A DNA stretch of 64,000 bases from Chamaelirium japonicum (GCA_947650365.1 OX393551.1:6976501-7040500); one strand, 5' to 3'; shown: positions 9,424 to 21,299, counted from the first letter of the stretch. Translations and numbers: made by a program. Notes: a model not told the origin generated them from the letters alone.

Positions 9424-11371
9424 GGAAGGTTCAAGGGGTTGGTCGGATGGCGAGGCAAAGAAGCTCTGCAGAAGTGGAGACGCGCTCTTCATCGACCCAA
9501 GGCTTCACGAGACACGGGTAAGCCTGTCCCTTCGGGATCGGCTTAGTCCATTGAAAGCCCTCATCAATGTGAAGACCCTTGCACAAGAAGATCATCCCTT
9601 CGACTCCGTGCACGAAGAAGAAAGCTCGGAGAAGAAGAACCCTTCGACTCCGAAGACACCAGAAGCAAAGGCCGGAGAAGAAGATCGGAGCGGCACCACC
9701 CCGTCGTCTCCAACACCCCTTCGACTCCGATCAAGCTCAAAAGCCCGGAGAAGAAGAACGAAGTGTCGCTACACCTGTCCCTTCAACAAAGCCTTCGACT
9801 CCGATCAAGCTCAAAAGCCCGGAGAAGAAGGGAAGCGGCGCTACACCCGTCGTCATCAACAAGGCCTTCGACTCCGATCAAGCTAAAAAGCCCGAAGAAG
9901 AAGGGAAGCGGCGCTACACCCGTCGTCATCAACAAGGCTTTCGACTCCGATTAAGCCCAAAAGCCCGGAGAAGAAGCTGACGCCATAACCGCCACCAGGT
10001 CGAAGAGATCGCAAGACGAAGTGCATGAGCTCTGCAGAAGAGGAGACGCTTCTTCATCGACCCAAGACTTCACGAGGCACGGGCAAGCCTGTCCCTTCGG
10101 GATCGGCTTAGTCCATTGAAAGCCCTCATCGACATGAAGACCCTTGCACACGAAGATCAAGACTTCGACTCCGTGCACGAAGAAGAAAGCTCGGAGAAGA
10201 AGACCCTTCGACTCCGAAGACGCCAGAAGCAAAGGCCGGAGAAGAAGCTCGGAGCGGCACTACCCCGTCGGCTCCAACAAATCCTCGACCCCGATCAAGC
10301 TCCAAAGCCCGGAGGAGAGAAACGAAGCGTCATCACCCCGTTGCCTTCGACAAACGTCTGCGCCATCCACGAAGAAGAAAGCATGGAGTAGACCGCCTGA
10401 AGCGTCGCTACCCCCGCCGTCTTCATCGACAAAAGCCGATGCTACAACCGTCGCACGAAGACCGTCGCTACCCCCGCCGTCTTCATCAATAAAAGCCGAC
10501 GCTACAACGGTCGCACGGAGACCGTCGCTACCCCCGTCGTCTTCATCAACAAAAGCCGACGCTACAACCGTCGCACGGAGATCGGTACTACCCACACTAT
10601 CTTCGAAAGCATTCTTCGACTCCGATCACGCCAAGGAAGCCCGGAGAATAAGAGAAGTCCAGCCGACACCCAAACCGTCGAAGCATCGGAGAAGTAGCCC
10701 ACGTCGTTCAAAGAAGAAGACCGAGTTTACGCTGAAGCCAAAGCCCACGCAAGAAGCCAAAGCAAAAGCCCCGGTAAAGCCCGCGCCAAAGCAACGCAAG
10801 TGCCAAAGCCAAGCCACTACGCCGGCCACGAGCAAAAGCACCTCACGTTCTAGCCGATACGACGCGAAGTCCGGAAGAACGAAAGCATCGCAAGTCTCTC
10901 CCGTCTACGTCCAAGCGCAAGTGCCAAAGCAAAGCAAAAGCCAGAGCCACGCCAAAGCCGAAAGCCAAAGCCGACACCAAAAGCATGATCGACGCCGCGA
11001 ACCGACGATCAAGGACGCCGAGGTCAAGCAAGGAGCGAGGAAGACACGAAGACTGAGAAACGAAGCTGAAGACCCCCTAGCCAAGAAAGCGCGAAGCACG
11101 GAAGGGACCAAAGAAACGGCGGACATTCCTTAGCTTCTCAAAAACCCTCACCTTGTAAAAAACCCTGTCCTGGGCAACCCCTTCAGAGCTCTCGCACGAA
11201 CACCACATGGAGACACGGATCAAAGGGATCCTCCAGAAGATCTTTCCCACAATCCCCTAATCAACACTCGCCGCAACCCGGACTCGTCATCCCCGAGCCA
11301 CTCGGGTCCCGGCCACACTTGTAATCTCGTTTTGAGCAATAAAGACGACCCGTACCTTTTCCGCGCATATA

Positions 11372-11395
11372 GATTTCTGGCACGCCCGGTGGGAC
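11372..11395 (+). other. Primer-binding region of A
   Basis: TGGCACGCCCGGTGGGAC begins a few bases after the LTR end. It differs clearly from the TGGCGCCGTCTGTGGGA sequence shared by B and C. The priming tRNA is not assigned. Confidence 0.5.
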
Positions 11396-11443
11396 CTCTT
11401 CTCCTTTCATCCGTACGACTGAAGAAGCTGCTTGAAGTTTGCA

Positions 11444-12697
11444 ATGGCCGGGACAAGCAACGATGCGTTTGCTCCAAACCTTTCACCAATCGCCGAGTCT
11501 CCTCTACCCCGACATGGTGATCCAGTAAATCCGAAGGGTGATCCTCCCCTGATGGTACGTGTCTACACTCGGCGTACTCGGACTCTTGCGGACGTCTTCG
11601 TGCCAGAAGCTACTGCCGAAGATGCTCGCCAAATCACCGACGAGGCCCTGGTGCATGAAGAAACGAGTCTCGATCCTGGAGTCCATGTCCAGAAGTTTAG
11701 GGAGGACCAGCTCAAGCCCCGAGCCCGTTCGGTTTCTCCAGCGGACGTTGCACCTCCTCTGCAGGGGGCAAACATCAATCATCAGCCAGAAGCAAGTCAG
11801 CGCAACTACGTTTCTGACAAAGACGGCGAGGATGCTAGCATGCAACATCGAGACGTTCTCCGTCACCATCCTCCGTCCGCTCTTCAGCTCCAAGTCATGC
11901 AGATGAGCGAGCATATGGCGCAGATTACTCGACTGATGGAGGAGAAGGATCGTCACATCAATACTCTGCTCCAAAAGCTAAGCGCAAAGGATGTTGCAGC
12001 AGTCGGCCAACCCATCGCTTCTCCAGTAACTGCTCCAGTTCCGTCTTCAACTTCCGCCCCTGCAGAGGTTGTTCCGACGATTCAAGCAGTTACTCCAGCG
12101 CTCTCCTCGGCTCCCATCCCAGTGGAAGTCGTCTCCCCAGTGACAGCCTCGGTGGCCACACAACCTCCGACAACAGCAACGATGAATGCTCAGCAAGTCC
12201 AAGTGTTGATAGCCGACATCATGCGTTCTCACGGCAGTGGCCTTCCTCTGATCACGGCAGCATACTCGAAGCCCTACACCGCGAGGATCCAGCAGCTACG
12301 CTTCCCAGTCGGATTCCAGCCACCAAAGTTCCAGCACTTCGACGGAAAAGGAAATCCAAGACAGCACGTTGCCCACTTCATCGAAACCTGCAACAATGCC
12401 GGCACATATGGCGACGAGATGGTGAAACAGTTCGTTCGCACCCTCAAAGGTAACGCTTTTGACTGGTATATTGATATTCCTCCAGGGACCATCAACAGCT
12501 GGGATCAGATGGAGAGGGAGTTCCTCAATCATTTCTACAGCACCAGACGCACAGTCAGCATGATCGAACTCACCACCGTCAAGCAAAGAAAAGATGAGCC
12601 GGTGATCGACTACATCGACAGATGGAGGAACCTCACATTGAATTCACGAGACCGCTTGTCTGAAGACTCGGCCATCGAGATGTGCACCCAAGGCATG
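11444..12697 (+). mobile_element. Element A gag, part left of B
   Basis: ORF from MAGTSNDAFAP. A coiled-coil-like stretch (MAQITRLMEEKDRHINTLLQ, about 11910-11970) is followed by a Pro/Ala/Val linker and a retrotransposon gag domain at about 12310-12690 (FQHFDGKGNPRQHVAHF; FDWYIDIPPGTINSW; FLNHFYS). The sequence passes directly into element B at the GCATG duplication. Confidence 0.85.
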
Positions 12698-13926
12698 TGT
12701 GTGTATCATTCGTTTTTGGGGCCGGTCGGCTGGTCGGTTGGTCCACAAAGGGCAACAGCACCCCCCCCTCTCCTTGTAAGTAGGCATGTAGCCAAGCAAG
12801 GGGCTGGTCGGTTGTTTCTCAGAAGAGGCAGCAGCCCCCCCCCCCTCCTTGTGGGTCGGCATGTACCCAAAAAGGGGGGGGGCCGGTCGGTTGTTTCACA
12901 GAAGAGGCAGCAGCCCCCCCCCCCTCCTTGTGGGTCGGCATGTACCCAAAGGGGGGGGGCCGGTCGGTTGTTTCACAGAAGAGGCAGCAGCCCCCCCCTC
13001 CTTGTGGGTCGGCATGTACCCAAAAGGGGGGGGGGGGCGGTCGGTTGTTTCACAGAAGAGGCAGCAGCCCCCCCTCCTTGTGGGTCGGCATGTACCCGAG
13101 GGGAGGGGCCGGTCGGTTGGTCCACAAAGGGGGCAGCAGCCCCCCCCCCCCCCCTCTCTTTGTGGGTTGGCATGTAGCCAAGGGGGGGGGGGCCGGTCGG
13201 GTCACCAAGGAAGCACACCCCTCCCCTCCTCGATGGGATGAGCAACAAAATGAGGAGTGAAGTAGCAGTCAGACACGGCCCGTAGTGCTGACAACGCTCC
13301 GCATTTCCGGGCCAACGTGACCAGGTGTCAACCGCGCGCCACGTCATCGCGGCGGTTGAGCTCATTGCGGGGACACGTCACTCGCCCGATTTTCGCGGAG
13401 TGTAACCGTCACCCCGCCACTATAAAAGGGGACCCACCCCTGCAGCGAAAGGAGGAAGATTTCTGGAGGAGACGCTGCCCGTTTCGTCCCGGAATTCGCG
13501 GAGCTTCGGAGGTCGGTCGGTCTGCACCTAGAAGCTGTCTGCGGAGGTCGGTCGGTCTGCACCCAGAAGCTGTCTGCGGAGGTCGGTCGGTCTGCACCCA
13601 GAGTCTGTCTGCGGAGGTCGGTCGGTCAGCAGCCAGACACTGTTTGCAAGCGACCTGCAGACAGACGCTGTCCGCAGCGGTCGGTAGACAGAGTGAAATT
13701 ACAGAGGTCGGTAGTTTGGGAGACCGGTCCTCAGGGAATGTAATTGGGGTTTAGGTGAGAGATTGTAACCGAAAGATAGTTCTAGTGCATTCTCGCCCCG
13801 CCCGTGGTTTTTTCCCCTTCGACGTTGCGAAGGGGTTTTCCACGTAATTCTCGGTTTGTTTTTATTTTGGCTTGTTGGATTGTGCTCGCCACCCGAACCG
13901 TCCGGTTCGATTCAGAACCCCCCACA
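12698..13926 (+). repeat. 5' LTR of element B
   Basis: Starts TGTGTGTATCATTCG and ends CCCCCCACA. U3 has six to seven tandem 76-80-bp repeats (about 12720-13190), each with a C-run, CTCCTTGTGGGTCGGCATGT and a G-run; after TATAAAAGG at 13421, three 35-bp repeats around GCGGAGGTCGGTCGGTCTGC lie at about 13500-13640. Confidence 0.95.
13421..13430 (+). promoter_or_regulatory. TATA box of B 5' LTR
   Basis: TATAAAAGGG after a GC-rich stretch; the 3' LTR copy is near 24953. Likely drives sense transcription from about 13450. Confidence 0.65.
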
Positions 13927-13950
13927 ATCTTGGCGCCGTCTGTGGGATTA
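13927..13950 (+). other. Primer-binding region of B
   Basis: TTGGCGCCGTCTGTGGGAT begins a few bases after the LTR end. Element C has the same sequence in the same place (27584-27603). Confidence 0.7.
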
Positions 13951-14055
13951 GTCTTCGAGACTTCCTACTAATAGCTTTCGACTGTAGACCCGTGGGTGTC
14001 GACCAGTCCGAAGCTACCTGCAACCAGCAGTCCACGACCACACGATTGAAGAACG

Positions 14056-16080
14056 ATGGCCGGTGGACCGTATCGTACCCGCTCGACGTCGCAGCTCCTG
14101 TCCGAAGCCGCACCACTCGGAGATGCGAATGACACCGGGCGTCTTGTTCAACAGCCAACGGACACGGAGCGCGTAGTCCCGTTGGCGAATCCTGTACTGG
14201 GGGTCGGGGAGTCCAGTCAAGCTCCGGTAGCAACCCTGGCTCCTCTGACAGGGGGTCTATCGGAAGCTTTTCTGGCAACAATGATGATGACCCAGCAAGC
14301 TCTCACCACCCAGCTCCAAACGATGCAGCGCAACTACGAGGAGTTGCGTGACTTCGTGCGGGCCACGCCGGCGGGCGGTCTGCTCAACCAGGGCATGTTG
14401 GCCCAAGCGGGACAGAGTCTCCCCACTCAAGCTGCCCCACCAGTGCAAATGCAGCCGCAACCAGTGCCTCAGGTGGAGGTCAGGGGTAATCGCTCGGTGG
14501 AGGTCCAGAGTGCAAATCCCGATGGGCGAGACTCGAGCAGCCCGGAGCCTGCGGAGAGAACCAAACATGCGCGAGCGGCGTCGGCACGCTCGGATGTCTG
14601 GTCCCGGCTCGGAGCACACCCCCGACAGCCGCATGCCTCCAAGCATCACTCGAAGACGGACTCGGCACAAGTGCGTCGCCCGAAGCGAGATGAAGAATGT
14701 CATCGTCAACCGAGTGATAGTCACCACACTCGGATGACGCCAGCTAGTCGGCAGCCGGCTCATACTACTGATCGGAGGAGCGTACACGAGCGCATTCGGG
14801 TACATGCGTCGGAGCGACTCGGGGAGCGAGAGGAGATCCAGCGAGACCGACCGGGGGTCCGAGCTCCCGACCGGTTGGAGGAAGTCGCCATCCGAGGAGC
14901 CGCACGGTCGCCGCTTGTCGAGAGGCTACTCCGGGAGCCGTTCCCTCGAGGATGGAATCCTCCACGCCTTCCCAAGTTTGACGGATCGAAAGACCCGGTG
15001 GAGCATGTACTGGCTTTCCGGGATGCCTTGGTCCCGCATGAGGATGATCATATCCTCTGCCGGACCTTCGCCAACAGCTTGTCGGGAACCCCCCTCGAAT
15101 GGTTCCACAAGCTTAGGCCCTCGTCCATCTCCTCCTTCTCGGAGCTGAGCACGCGGTTCATCGACCAGTACCGATGTAATCGCCGGGAGCTGAAGACTCT
15201 GGAGTCACTCTTCGGGATGAGTATGACCCAGAAGGAGACGCTCCGACAATTCTACCATAGGTTCAGGTCCGAGTACCTGAGCTTGGCGGACGCAGACGGG
15301 CAGGATCGCATGGTGATCGCGGCCTTCAAGAACGCCATCCAGCCTGCCCAGCTCGTCAACGCGTCGCTCATCAAGCGAACTCCGGAGACGATCGACGAGC
15401 TGTCGCGGCGCGTTGAGAAGTACATCAAGATTGAAGACGCGGACCGCAAGAGGAAGGCGGTGGAAACCAGGGTCCCGCACCAGGGCTACGCCAAGCCTGC
15501 TGCTGTGAAGAACGTCAACAAGCAGCAGGGGGATGCGACACGGCACGAGGCGAAGCGGCAAAGGCAAGACAGGCCAGCGAGGCCGCAGTGGAACAGGGAG
15601 TTCACGGTACTGAACGCCCCCATTGACCAGATTCTGGAAGCCATCAAGGGCGAACCATACTTCAAGTGGGCGCAACCGCTTGAACCTGGAGAGAGAGGAG
15701 CCAGAGATACGTCAAGGTACTGCGAGTACCACCAGGGCCAAGGCCACACTACCCTGCAGTGTCGGGCGCTCAAACATCATATTGAGGATCTCATTGAGGC
15801 CGGCCATATTGGCTGCTTCATTGACCTCCCTCAACGCAAAGAGACTAAAGCAGTAGGGGAAGTCCAGCGAGGAGCGACGGCGCAGCGCTTACCGGGCCCT
15901 CCACCAGAAAGACGCCAGCTCCGAGAGGTAGACGCCGTCTACGGGTACCCTGGCCCTGTACCATCGGCAAATGCCGTCGACCGACAGGTGCGGCGTATTG
16001 AACAAACAAGGCAAGTCCACCATGTGGTGCTTGACCCTGTCATCCGTCCTGAGCCAAAAGTGGAAGCTGCAGTACAATTT
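14056..16080 (+). mobile_element. Element B gag
   Basis: Begins MAGGPYRTRSTSQ. The gag domain lies at about 14950-15450 (WNPPRLPKFDGSKDPVEHV; LEWFHKLRPSSISSF; FIDQYR), followed by a basic region. A YCEYHQGQGHTTLQC knuckle-like motif at about 15717-15763 precedes ALKHHIEDLIEAG. The same C-terminal wording recurs in the gag of element C, showing kinship. Confidence 0.9.
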
Positions 16081-16089
16081 TCGGCTGCT

Positions 16090-16425
16090 GATTTGGTCGG
16101 AATAGAGAGGCCTCACAACCATCCCCTGGTCATACGGCTGCAGATAGCCAATTGCCTAGTGAAGAGAATTCTGGTCGACGCCGGAAGTTCAGTTGATGTG
16201 CTCTTCCTCAGCGCCTTCGACGCCATGCAGCTAGATCGCGGACAAATGACCGAATCGTCATCGACGATAACGGGCTTCACGGGGGAGGCTGCAAGGGTGG
16301 TTGGTGAGATCACCCTCCCGATCACAACAGGGCATCTCACTAACCTCACCCGGTTCATTGTGATCGAAGCTCATTCGGCGTACAACATTATCCTCGGAAG
16401 ACCGTGGCTCCACCACTTGGATGCG
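16090..16425 (+). mobile_element. Element B aspartic protease
   Basis: RILVDAGSSVDVLF at about 16165-16206 is the active-site D-A-G-S signature; a later hydrophobic strand and LGRPWLHHLDAV (about 16393-16428) close the domain. Confidence 0.85.
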
Positions 16426-16689
16426 GTCCCCTCATCGGCCCATCAGGTGGTGAAGTTTTGGACCGACAAGGGTGTGATGAGCATTCGAGGTGACCAGTCC
16501 TCGGCAGCCAAGTGCGAGCTCAGTGCCATCCATCTGAAGACGACATGCCAAATCGAAGGGGGAGAGCCAGGTGAAGGCGGCGATGAGTTGGGCATCCTCA
16601 ACCTCTGGACTGCGAGGCAAAGTCGAGAAGCACCCACGCTCCAGCACCACGCCCTATCAAGCGTACGAGCGCGAGGAGACCAAGCATCT

Positions 16690-17060
16690 GAGAAGACCGA
16701 CCTGTCAGTTGAACTTAAAGAACTGACAGTGTCGGGGGACCTGCTGAAGACCGACCTGTCGACTGAACGTAAAGAGCTGATAGTGTCGGGAGACCTGCTG
16801 AAGACCGACCTGTCAGCTGAACGTAAAGAGCTGACGGTGTCGGGGGACCTACAGAAGACCGACCATTCAGTTGAATGTAAAGAACTGAATGCGTCAAGGA
16901 GCTTGAAGAAGACCGGTCAGTTAGCTGAACTTAAAGAGCTAACTAGCCCGAGCGACCCGATGGAGATCGACCTACCAGCTGAAGGTAAAGAGCTGAGCAG
17001 GATGACGCACCCCCAAAAGACCGACCAACCGGTTGAATCTAAAGAACCGGACGAGTTGGA
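16690..17060 (+). repeat. Seven coding hairpin repeats between protease and RT of B
   Basis: Seven repeats of roughly 55-66 bp translate to units like LLKTDLSAERKELTVSGD. Each DNA unit has a stem-loop: left arm, 10-base loop GAA..TAAAG, right arm. Arms: CTGTCAGTT/AACTGACAG (16702-16729), CTGTCGACT/AGCTGATAG (16756-16783), CTGTCAGCT/AGCTGACGG (16810-16837), CATTCAGTT/AACTGAATG (16864-16891), CAGTTAGCT/AGCTAACTA (16918-16945), CCAGCT/AGCTGA (about 16976-16996), CAACCGGTT/AACCGGACG (17026-17053). Several differences between units are paired across the stem, so the stem survives while the sequence changes. Confidence 0.85.
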
Positions 17061-17269
17061 GAGCCCGAACGCGGAGTGGGAGGAGTCGCCTGCCGTCGAG
17101 CCAATTCTGCCCGTGGACTTAGGAGAAGCGGGTCATCCGAGGATAACTTTTCTCGGGTCGCAGCTGCCGAAGCATCATGCCGAGGCCATGACGATATTTC
17201 TCAAGGCAAACCTGGACGTGTTCGCATGGTCAGTTGAGGACATGCCAGGCATCAACCCCGAGGTAGCCT

Positions 17270-17950
17270 GTCATCACCTCAATATACGAGAAGGAGCTGC
17301 GCCTGTACGTCAGAAGCCCCGGTCGCTAGCACCGGAAAAAGCAGCAGCTGTCAACATGGAGGTAGAGAAGCTGCTACGAGCTGGCATCATCAGAGAGGCT
17401 CGGTACCCGAAGTGGATCGCTAACGTGGTTGCCGTCCCCAAGAAGTCAGGAGCCATTCGTGTCTGCATCGACTTCACGAATCTCAACCAGGCGTGCCCGA
17501 AGGACAGCTACCCGCTACCACGCATCGATACCCTGGTGGATTCCACGGCGGGACACGAGAGGCTCTCGTTCATGGACGGTTACTCAGGCTATCACCAGAT
17601 CCCCATGAATCCGGAAGACCAGGAGCACACGACCTTTGTCACGGGTCGAGGGCTTTTCTGCTACAAGATGATGCCTTTCGGGCTGAAGAACGCTGGAGCG
17701 ACGTACCAGAGGCTGGTAAACAAGATGTTCGTCGACCAAATCGGAAGGAACGTGGAGGTCTACGTCGACGACTTGCTGGTGAAGAGTCAGGCTGAGGATA
17801 CGCACATGCAAGACCTGGAGGAAACCTTCGCAACCCTGCGTAGGTACAGTATGAAGTTGAACCCGGCCAAGTGCGCCTTCGGCGTGACGTCGGGAAAATT
17901 TCTGGGATACTTGGTCACCCGACGGGGAATTGAAGCCAACCCAGAGTAGA
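17270..17950 (+). mobile_element. Element B reverse transcriptase
   Basis: Ty3/gypsy RT: KWIANVVAVPKKSGAIRVCI, FTNLNQACPKDSYPLPRID, FMDGYSGYHQIPM, MPFGLKNAGATYQRL and the catalytic YVDD at 17761-17772. Confidence 0.95.
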
Positions 17951-18114
17951 TCCGAGCTTTGGAGGAGATGCCGTCGCCCAAGTCACGAAAGGAAGTCCAG
18001 AAGCTTACCGGACGGATCAACGCCCTCAATCGCTTCATTTCCAAGTCCTCAGATCGGTGTCGGCCCCTGTTCGAGAGGCTGAGTAAGCTCGCACCTTTCG
18101 ACTGGGACCAACGC

Positions 18115-18545
18115 TGTGAAGAGGCGTTTCAAGAGCTAAAGACGTATCTTGGCCGACCCCCTATCTTGACAGCCCCCCGGCCAGGTGCAACGCTGGGGGT
18201 GTATCTTTCGGTATCGGAGGCAGCAATCAGCGCTGTACTGATATGCGAGAGTGAAGGAGTGGAGAAGCCTGTCTACTACGTCAGCCGCATCATGACGTCA
18301 GCTGAAACTCGGTACGCGCGGATCGAACAAGTTGCCCTGGCATTAGTGTACGTGTCAAGGAGGCTTCGCCCGTACTTCGTCGCTCACCCCATCGAGGTCA
18401 TCACCGAGCACCCCCTGAAGGAAGTACTGGATAACTCTACTCGGGCAGGTCGGCTGAGCAAGTGGGCTGCAGAGCTGCAAGAGTTTGGTCCTCGGTATGT
18501 GCCTCGGAAAGCAGTCAAGGGCCAAGCACTTGCGGACTTCCTCAG
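18115..18545 (+). mobile_element. Element B RNase H
   Basis: RNase H-like domain next to RT: LGVYLSVSEAAISAVLI, KPVYYVSRIMTSAETRYARI and the ITEHPLKEVL segment, ending at KGQALADFL. Confidence 0.85.
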
Positions 18546-18659
18546 CGATTTTCCGGCGGAAGACACTGCACCGGTACCAGAGACGTTAGAAGACCTGTCG
18601 ATAGCTGCCGGTCAACCCGTGGGAGTCGGTGTGGCAGCAGGACAGGAAGACGAAGAACA

Positions 18660-19055
18660 GGGCTGGAGATTGTTTGTGGATGGCTCGTCGTGCGCAGTCG
18701 GGAGTGGTGTGGGGGTAGTCCTAATAACCCCCGACCGCACGAAGCTCGAAAAATCAGTGCGGCTACTTTTTCCGACGACGAATAATGAAGCGGAGTACGA
18801 GGCGATGCTGACAGGACTGGAGATGGCGACAGCGCTGGGGGTGACCAGCCTGCAGGTCTACGGCGACTCCCAACTGGTAATCAATCAGATTACCGGTAGG
18901 TATGAAGCCCGCGACGCAAGGATGCAAGCCTACCTGAAGCTTGCTCGGGAGTTGATTGCCAAGTTCGAAGACATAAGCTTCAACCAGTTCCCCAGAGCGG
19001 AAAACAAGCAGGCGGATGCCCTTGCTAATCTAGCATCGGTACTCGGAGAAGACAG
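18660..19055 (+). mobile_element. Element B second (archaeal-type) RNase H
   Basis: A second RNase H: LFVDGSSCAVGSGVGVVLI (first acidic residue D in FVDGS), TTNNEAEYEAML (E), VYGDSQLVINQI (D) and KQADALANLA (D). An added archaeal-type RNase H of this kind between RNase H and integrase is known from Tat-lineage elements. Confidence 0.85.
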
Positions 19056-19359
19056 AGAGAAGCGGGTCTTTATCGAGGTGCAAGCTGACCCACGAACAGT
19101 CGGCCCCGTAGAAGACAGTTGCCTGACGAGGAGGACACAAGCCATTGAGGCGGCCCATACTATCACGGTCGGAGCGGATTGGATAGGCAACATGAAGAAG
19201 TATCTACTTGATGGGATACTACCGGAGGACGTCGATGAGGCCCGAAGAACCAAGGCGCACGCTCCAAGATACACCCTCATCGACGACGAGCTGTACAAGC
19301 GTTCGTTCGGCGGACCGTACCTCAAGTGCCTCACGAAGGAACAAGCGGCAGAAATCATG

Positions 19360-20424
19360 AAAGAGGTACATGAAGGGGGGTGCGGGAACCATTCCGGAGG
19401 AAGAGCCCTGGCGCGGAAGATAAAGCTGCAGGGCTACTACTGGCCCACCATGGAAGCGGATGCGGGGGGATATGCGAAAAGATGCTTGCAATGTCAAAAG
19501 CATGCCCCCTCCATACATCAACCCGCAGAAGAGCTGCACCCAGTATCCAGCCCTTGGCCCTTCCAACAGTGGGGGTTGGATATCTTGGGCCCCTTCCCGA
19601 CGTCGCCAAACCGGAGGAAGTTCCTCCTCGTCGCCACCGACTACTTCACCAAGTGGGTGGAGGCAATCCCGTTGCTGAAGATCGGGGAAGTTCAAGTAGG
19701 AAAGTTCCTATGGAGCAGCATCATCTGCCGATTTGGACTGCCGCGGGCTTTCGTTGCAGACAACGGGCGACAGTTCGACGCGGAGTCAATCAAGAACTTC
19801 TGCGCCAGTAACAACATCAAGTTATTCTTCTCCACACCGCGGTACCCCCAGAGCAACGGGCAGGCAGAGTCGACGAATCGTGCCATTCTCGACATACTGA
19901 AGAAGAAGCTGGAGCAGAAGAAGGGATTGTGGGAAGAAGCTCTACCCGGGGTTTTATGGGCATATCGGACGACACCGAAGCGACCGACGGGAGAGTCCCC
20001 GTTCAGTCTCACCTACGGCTCTGAAGCAGTCCTGCCAACGGAGACCTTGGTCCCGACACAGAGAACGGTCGTAGCTGACGACCCGAAGTTGAATGACGAA
20101 CTCCTGCAAGATGGCCTGGACCTGCTGGAAGAGAAGAGGGAGAGAGCAAGGGCGCGCCTAGCTAACTACCATCAAGCTATCAAGAGGGCATATGATCGCA
20201 AAGTCAGAAGGCGGGTATTCAAACAAGGGGACCTAGTGATGCGGAAGGTCTTTGACAATACCAAGGAGCTGGGAAGCGGCAAGTTGGGAGCTACTTGGGA
20301 AGGACCATACATCATCGATGGTATGGGAAAAAACGGAGCCTACCGCCTGAAGACTCAAGACGGCGACGCGCTGGCAAGACCATGGAATGCAGCCAATCTG
20401 CGCAAATTCTATCAGGGTAGTTAA
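19360..20424 (+). mobile_element. Element B integrase
   Basis: Zinc-binding H-H-C-C (HEGGCGNHSGGR ... CLQCQKH) followed by the D-D-E core (GLDILGPFP about 19574; VADNGRQFD about 19754; SNGQAESTNR about 19852), and a C-terminal LGATWEGPYIID segment. No chromodomain, as expected for Tat. AATAAA follows at about 20469. Confidence 0.95.
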
Positions 20425-20534
20425 ATGGGCAAGATGCATGTAACCGCTTTGTAACTCTGAATCCATTCAATAAAAATGCATTTGCTCAACGTTTTTGTTC
20501 ATGTGAATGAATAATGGTTAACCGAGGCAACCCA

Positions 20535-21250
20535 AACCAAGTGGTACATAACACTCCGAGCGAGTTCTACCACTTGGCCGACCGGTCGACAGGTTCCTGC
20601 GAAGGGCAAGACCGGCCGGTGAACAACTGGGAAGATCGGTCGACAGACCCTGTCAGGGTACGACCGGTTAACCAGCCCAAACCAAGTGGTACATAACACT
20701 CTGAGTGAGTTCTACCGCTTGGCCGACCGGTCGACAGGTCCCTGCGAAGGGCAAGACCGGCCGGTGAACAACTGGGAAGATCGGTCGACAGACCCTGTCA
20801 GGGTACGACCGGTTAACCAGTCTAAACCAAGTGGTACATAACACTCCGAGCGAGTTCTACCACTTGGCCGACCGGTCGACAGGTCCCTGCGAAGGGCAAG
20901 ACCGGCCGGTGAACAACTGGAAAGATCGGTCGACAGACCCCGTCGGGGTACGACCGGTTGACCAACCTAAACCAAGTGGTATATAACACTCCGAGCGAGT
21001 TCTACCACTTGGCCGACCGGTCGACACCTGCGAAGGGCGAGACCGGCCGGTGAACAACTGGAAAGATCGGTCGACAGACCCTATCAGGGTACGACCGGTT
21101 AACCAGTCTAAACCAAGTGGTACATAACACTCCGAGCGAGCTCTACCACCTGGCTGACCGATCGACAGGTCCCTGCGAAGGGTGAGACCGGCCGGTGAAC
21201 GCTTGGGAAAATCGGTTGGCAAAACCCGCGGGGGAACAACCGATCAACTC
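20535..21250 (+). repeat. 145-bp satellite in B tail, five copies
   Basis: Units start at about 20535, 20680, 20825, 20970 and 21111. Each includes the inverted pair CCAAGTGGTA ... TACCACTTGG (stem 10, loop about 22) and palindromic ACCGGTCGAC and CCTGTCAGG blocks. Confidence 0.9.
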
Positions 21251-21299
21251 ACGCAAACAATCCGGGGTATATCAGCCGTGCTAATACAAGGACCGGATT

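Larger units (their letters stand above)
8629..11371 (+). repeat. 5' LTR of element A
   Basis: Starts TGTAGACACACAAATTGTG and ends CGCGCATATA. Contains three 52-bp direct repeats (about 8650-8810), two all-purine tracts, a TATA box at 9414, a ladder of 66-72-bp repeats around TTCGACTCCGATCAAGCTC (9590-9970), a roughly 100-bp block present twice (about 9460 and 10030), four 60-bp repeats (about 10395-10600), and AATAAAG at 11338. GC-rich Lys/Arg-coding-looking ORFs here are repeat translations. Confidence 0.9.

Noticed and set aside
8645-9546. Long Lys/Glu/Arg-rich frames in the 5' LTR of A (and the matching ones at 41123-41784)
   Set aside because: They are translations of purine runs and short direct repeats in an LTR; both strands open for the same reason.
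9551-11133. Ser/Lys/Arg-rich frames of 100-330 codons in the LTR of A, resembling histone H1-like proteins
   Set aside because: Built from 60-72-bp tandem repeats within LTR sequence; the same frames recur differently broken in the 3' LTR. No sign of a gene.
12644-13260. Gly/Arg/Pro-rich frames over the B LTR
   Set aside because: Products of the 76-80-bp minisatellite; they differ in frame between the two LTRs because of run-length changes.
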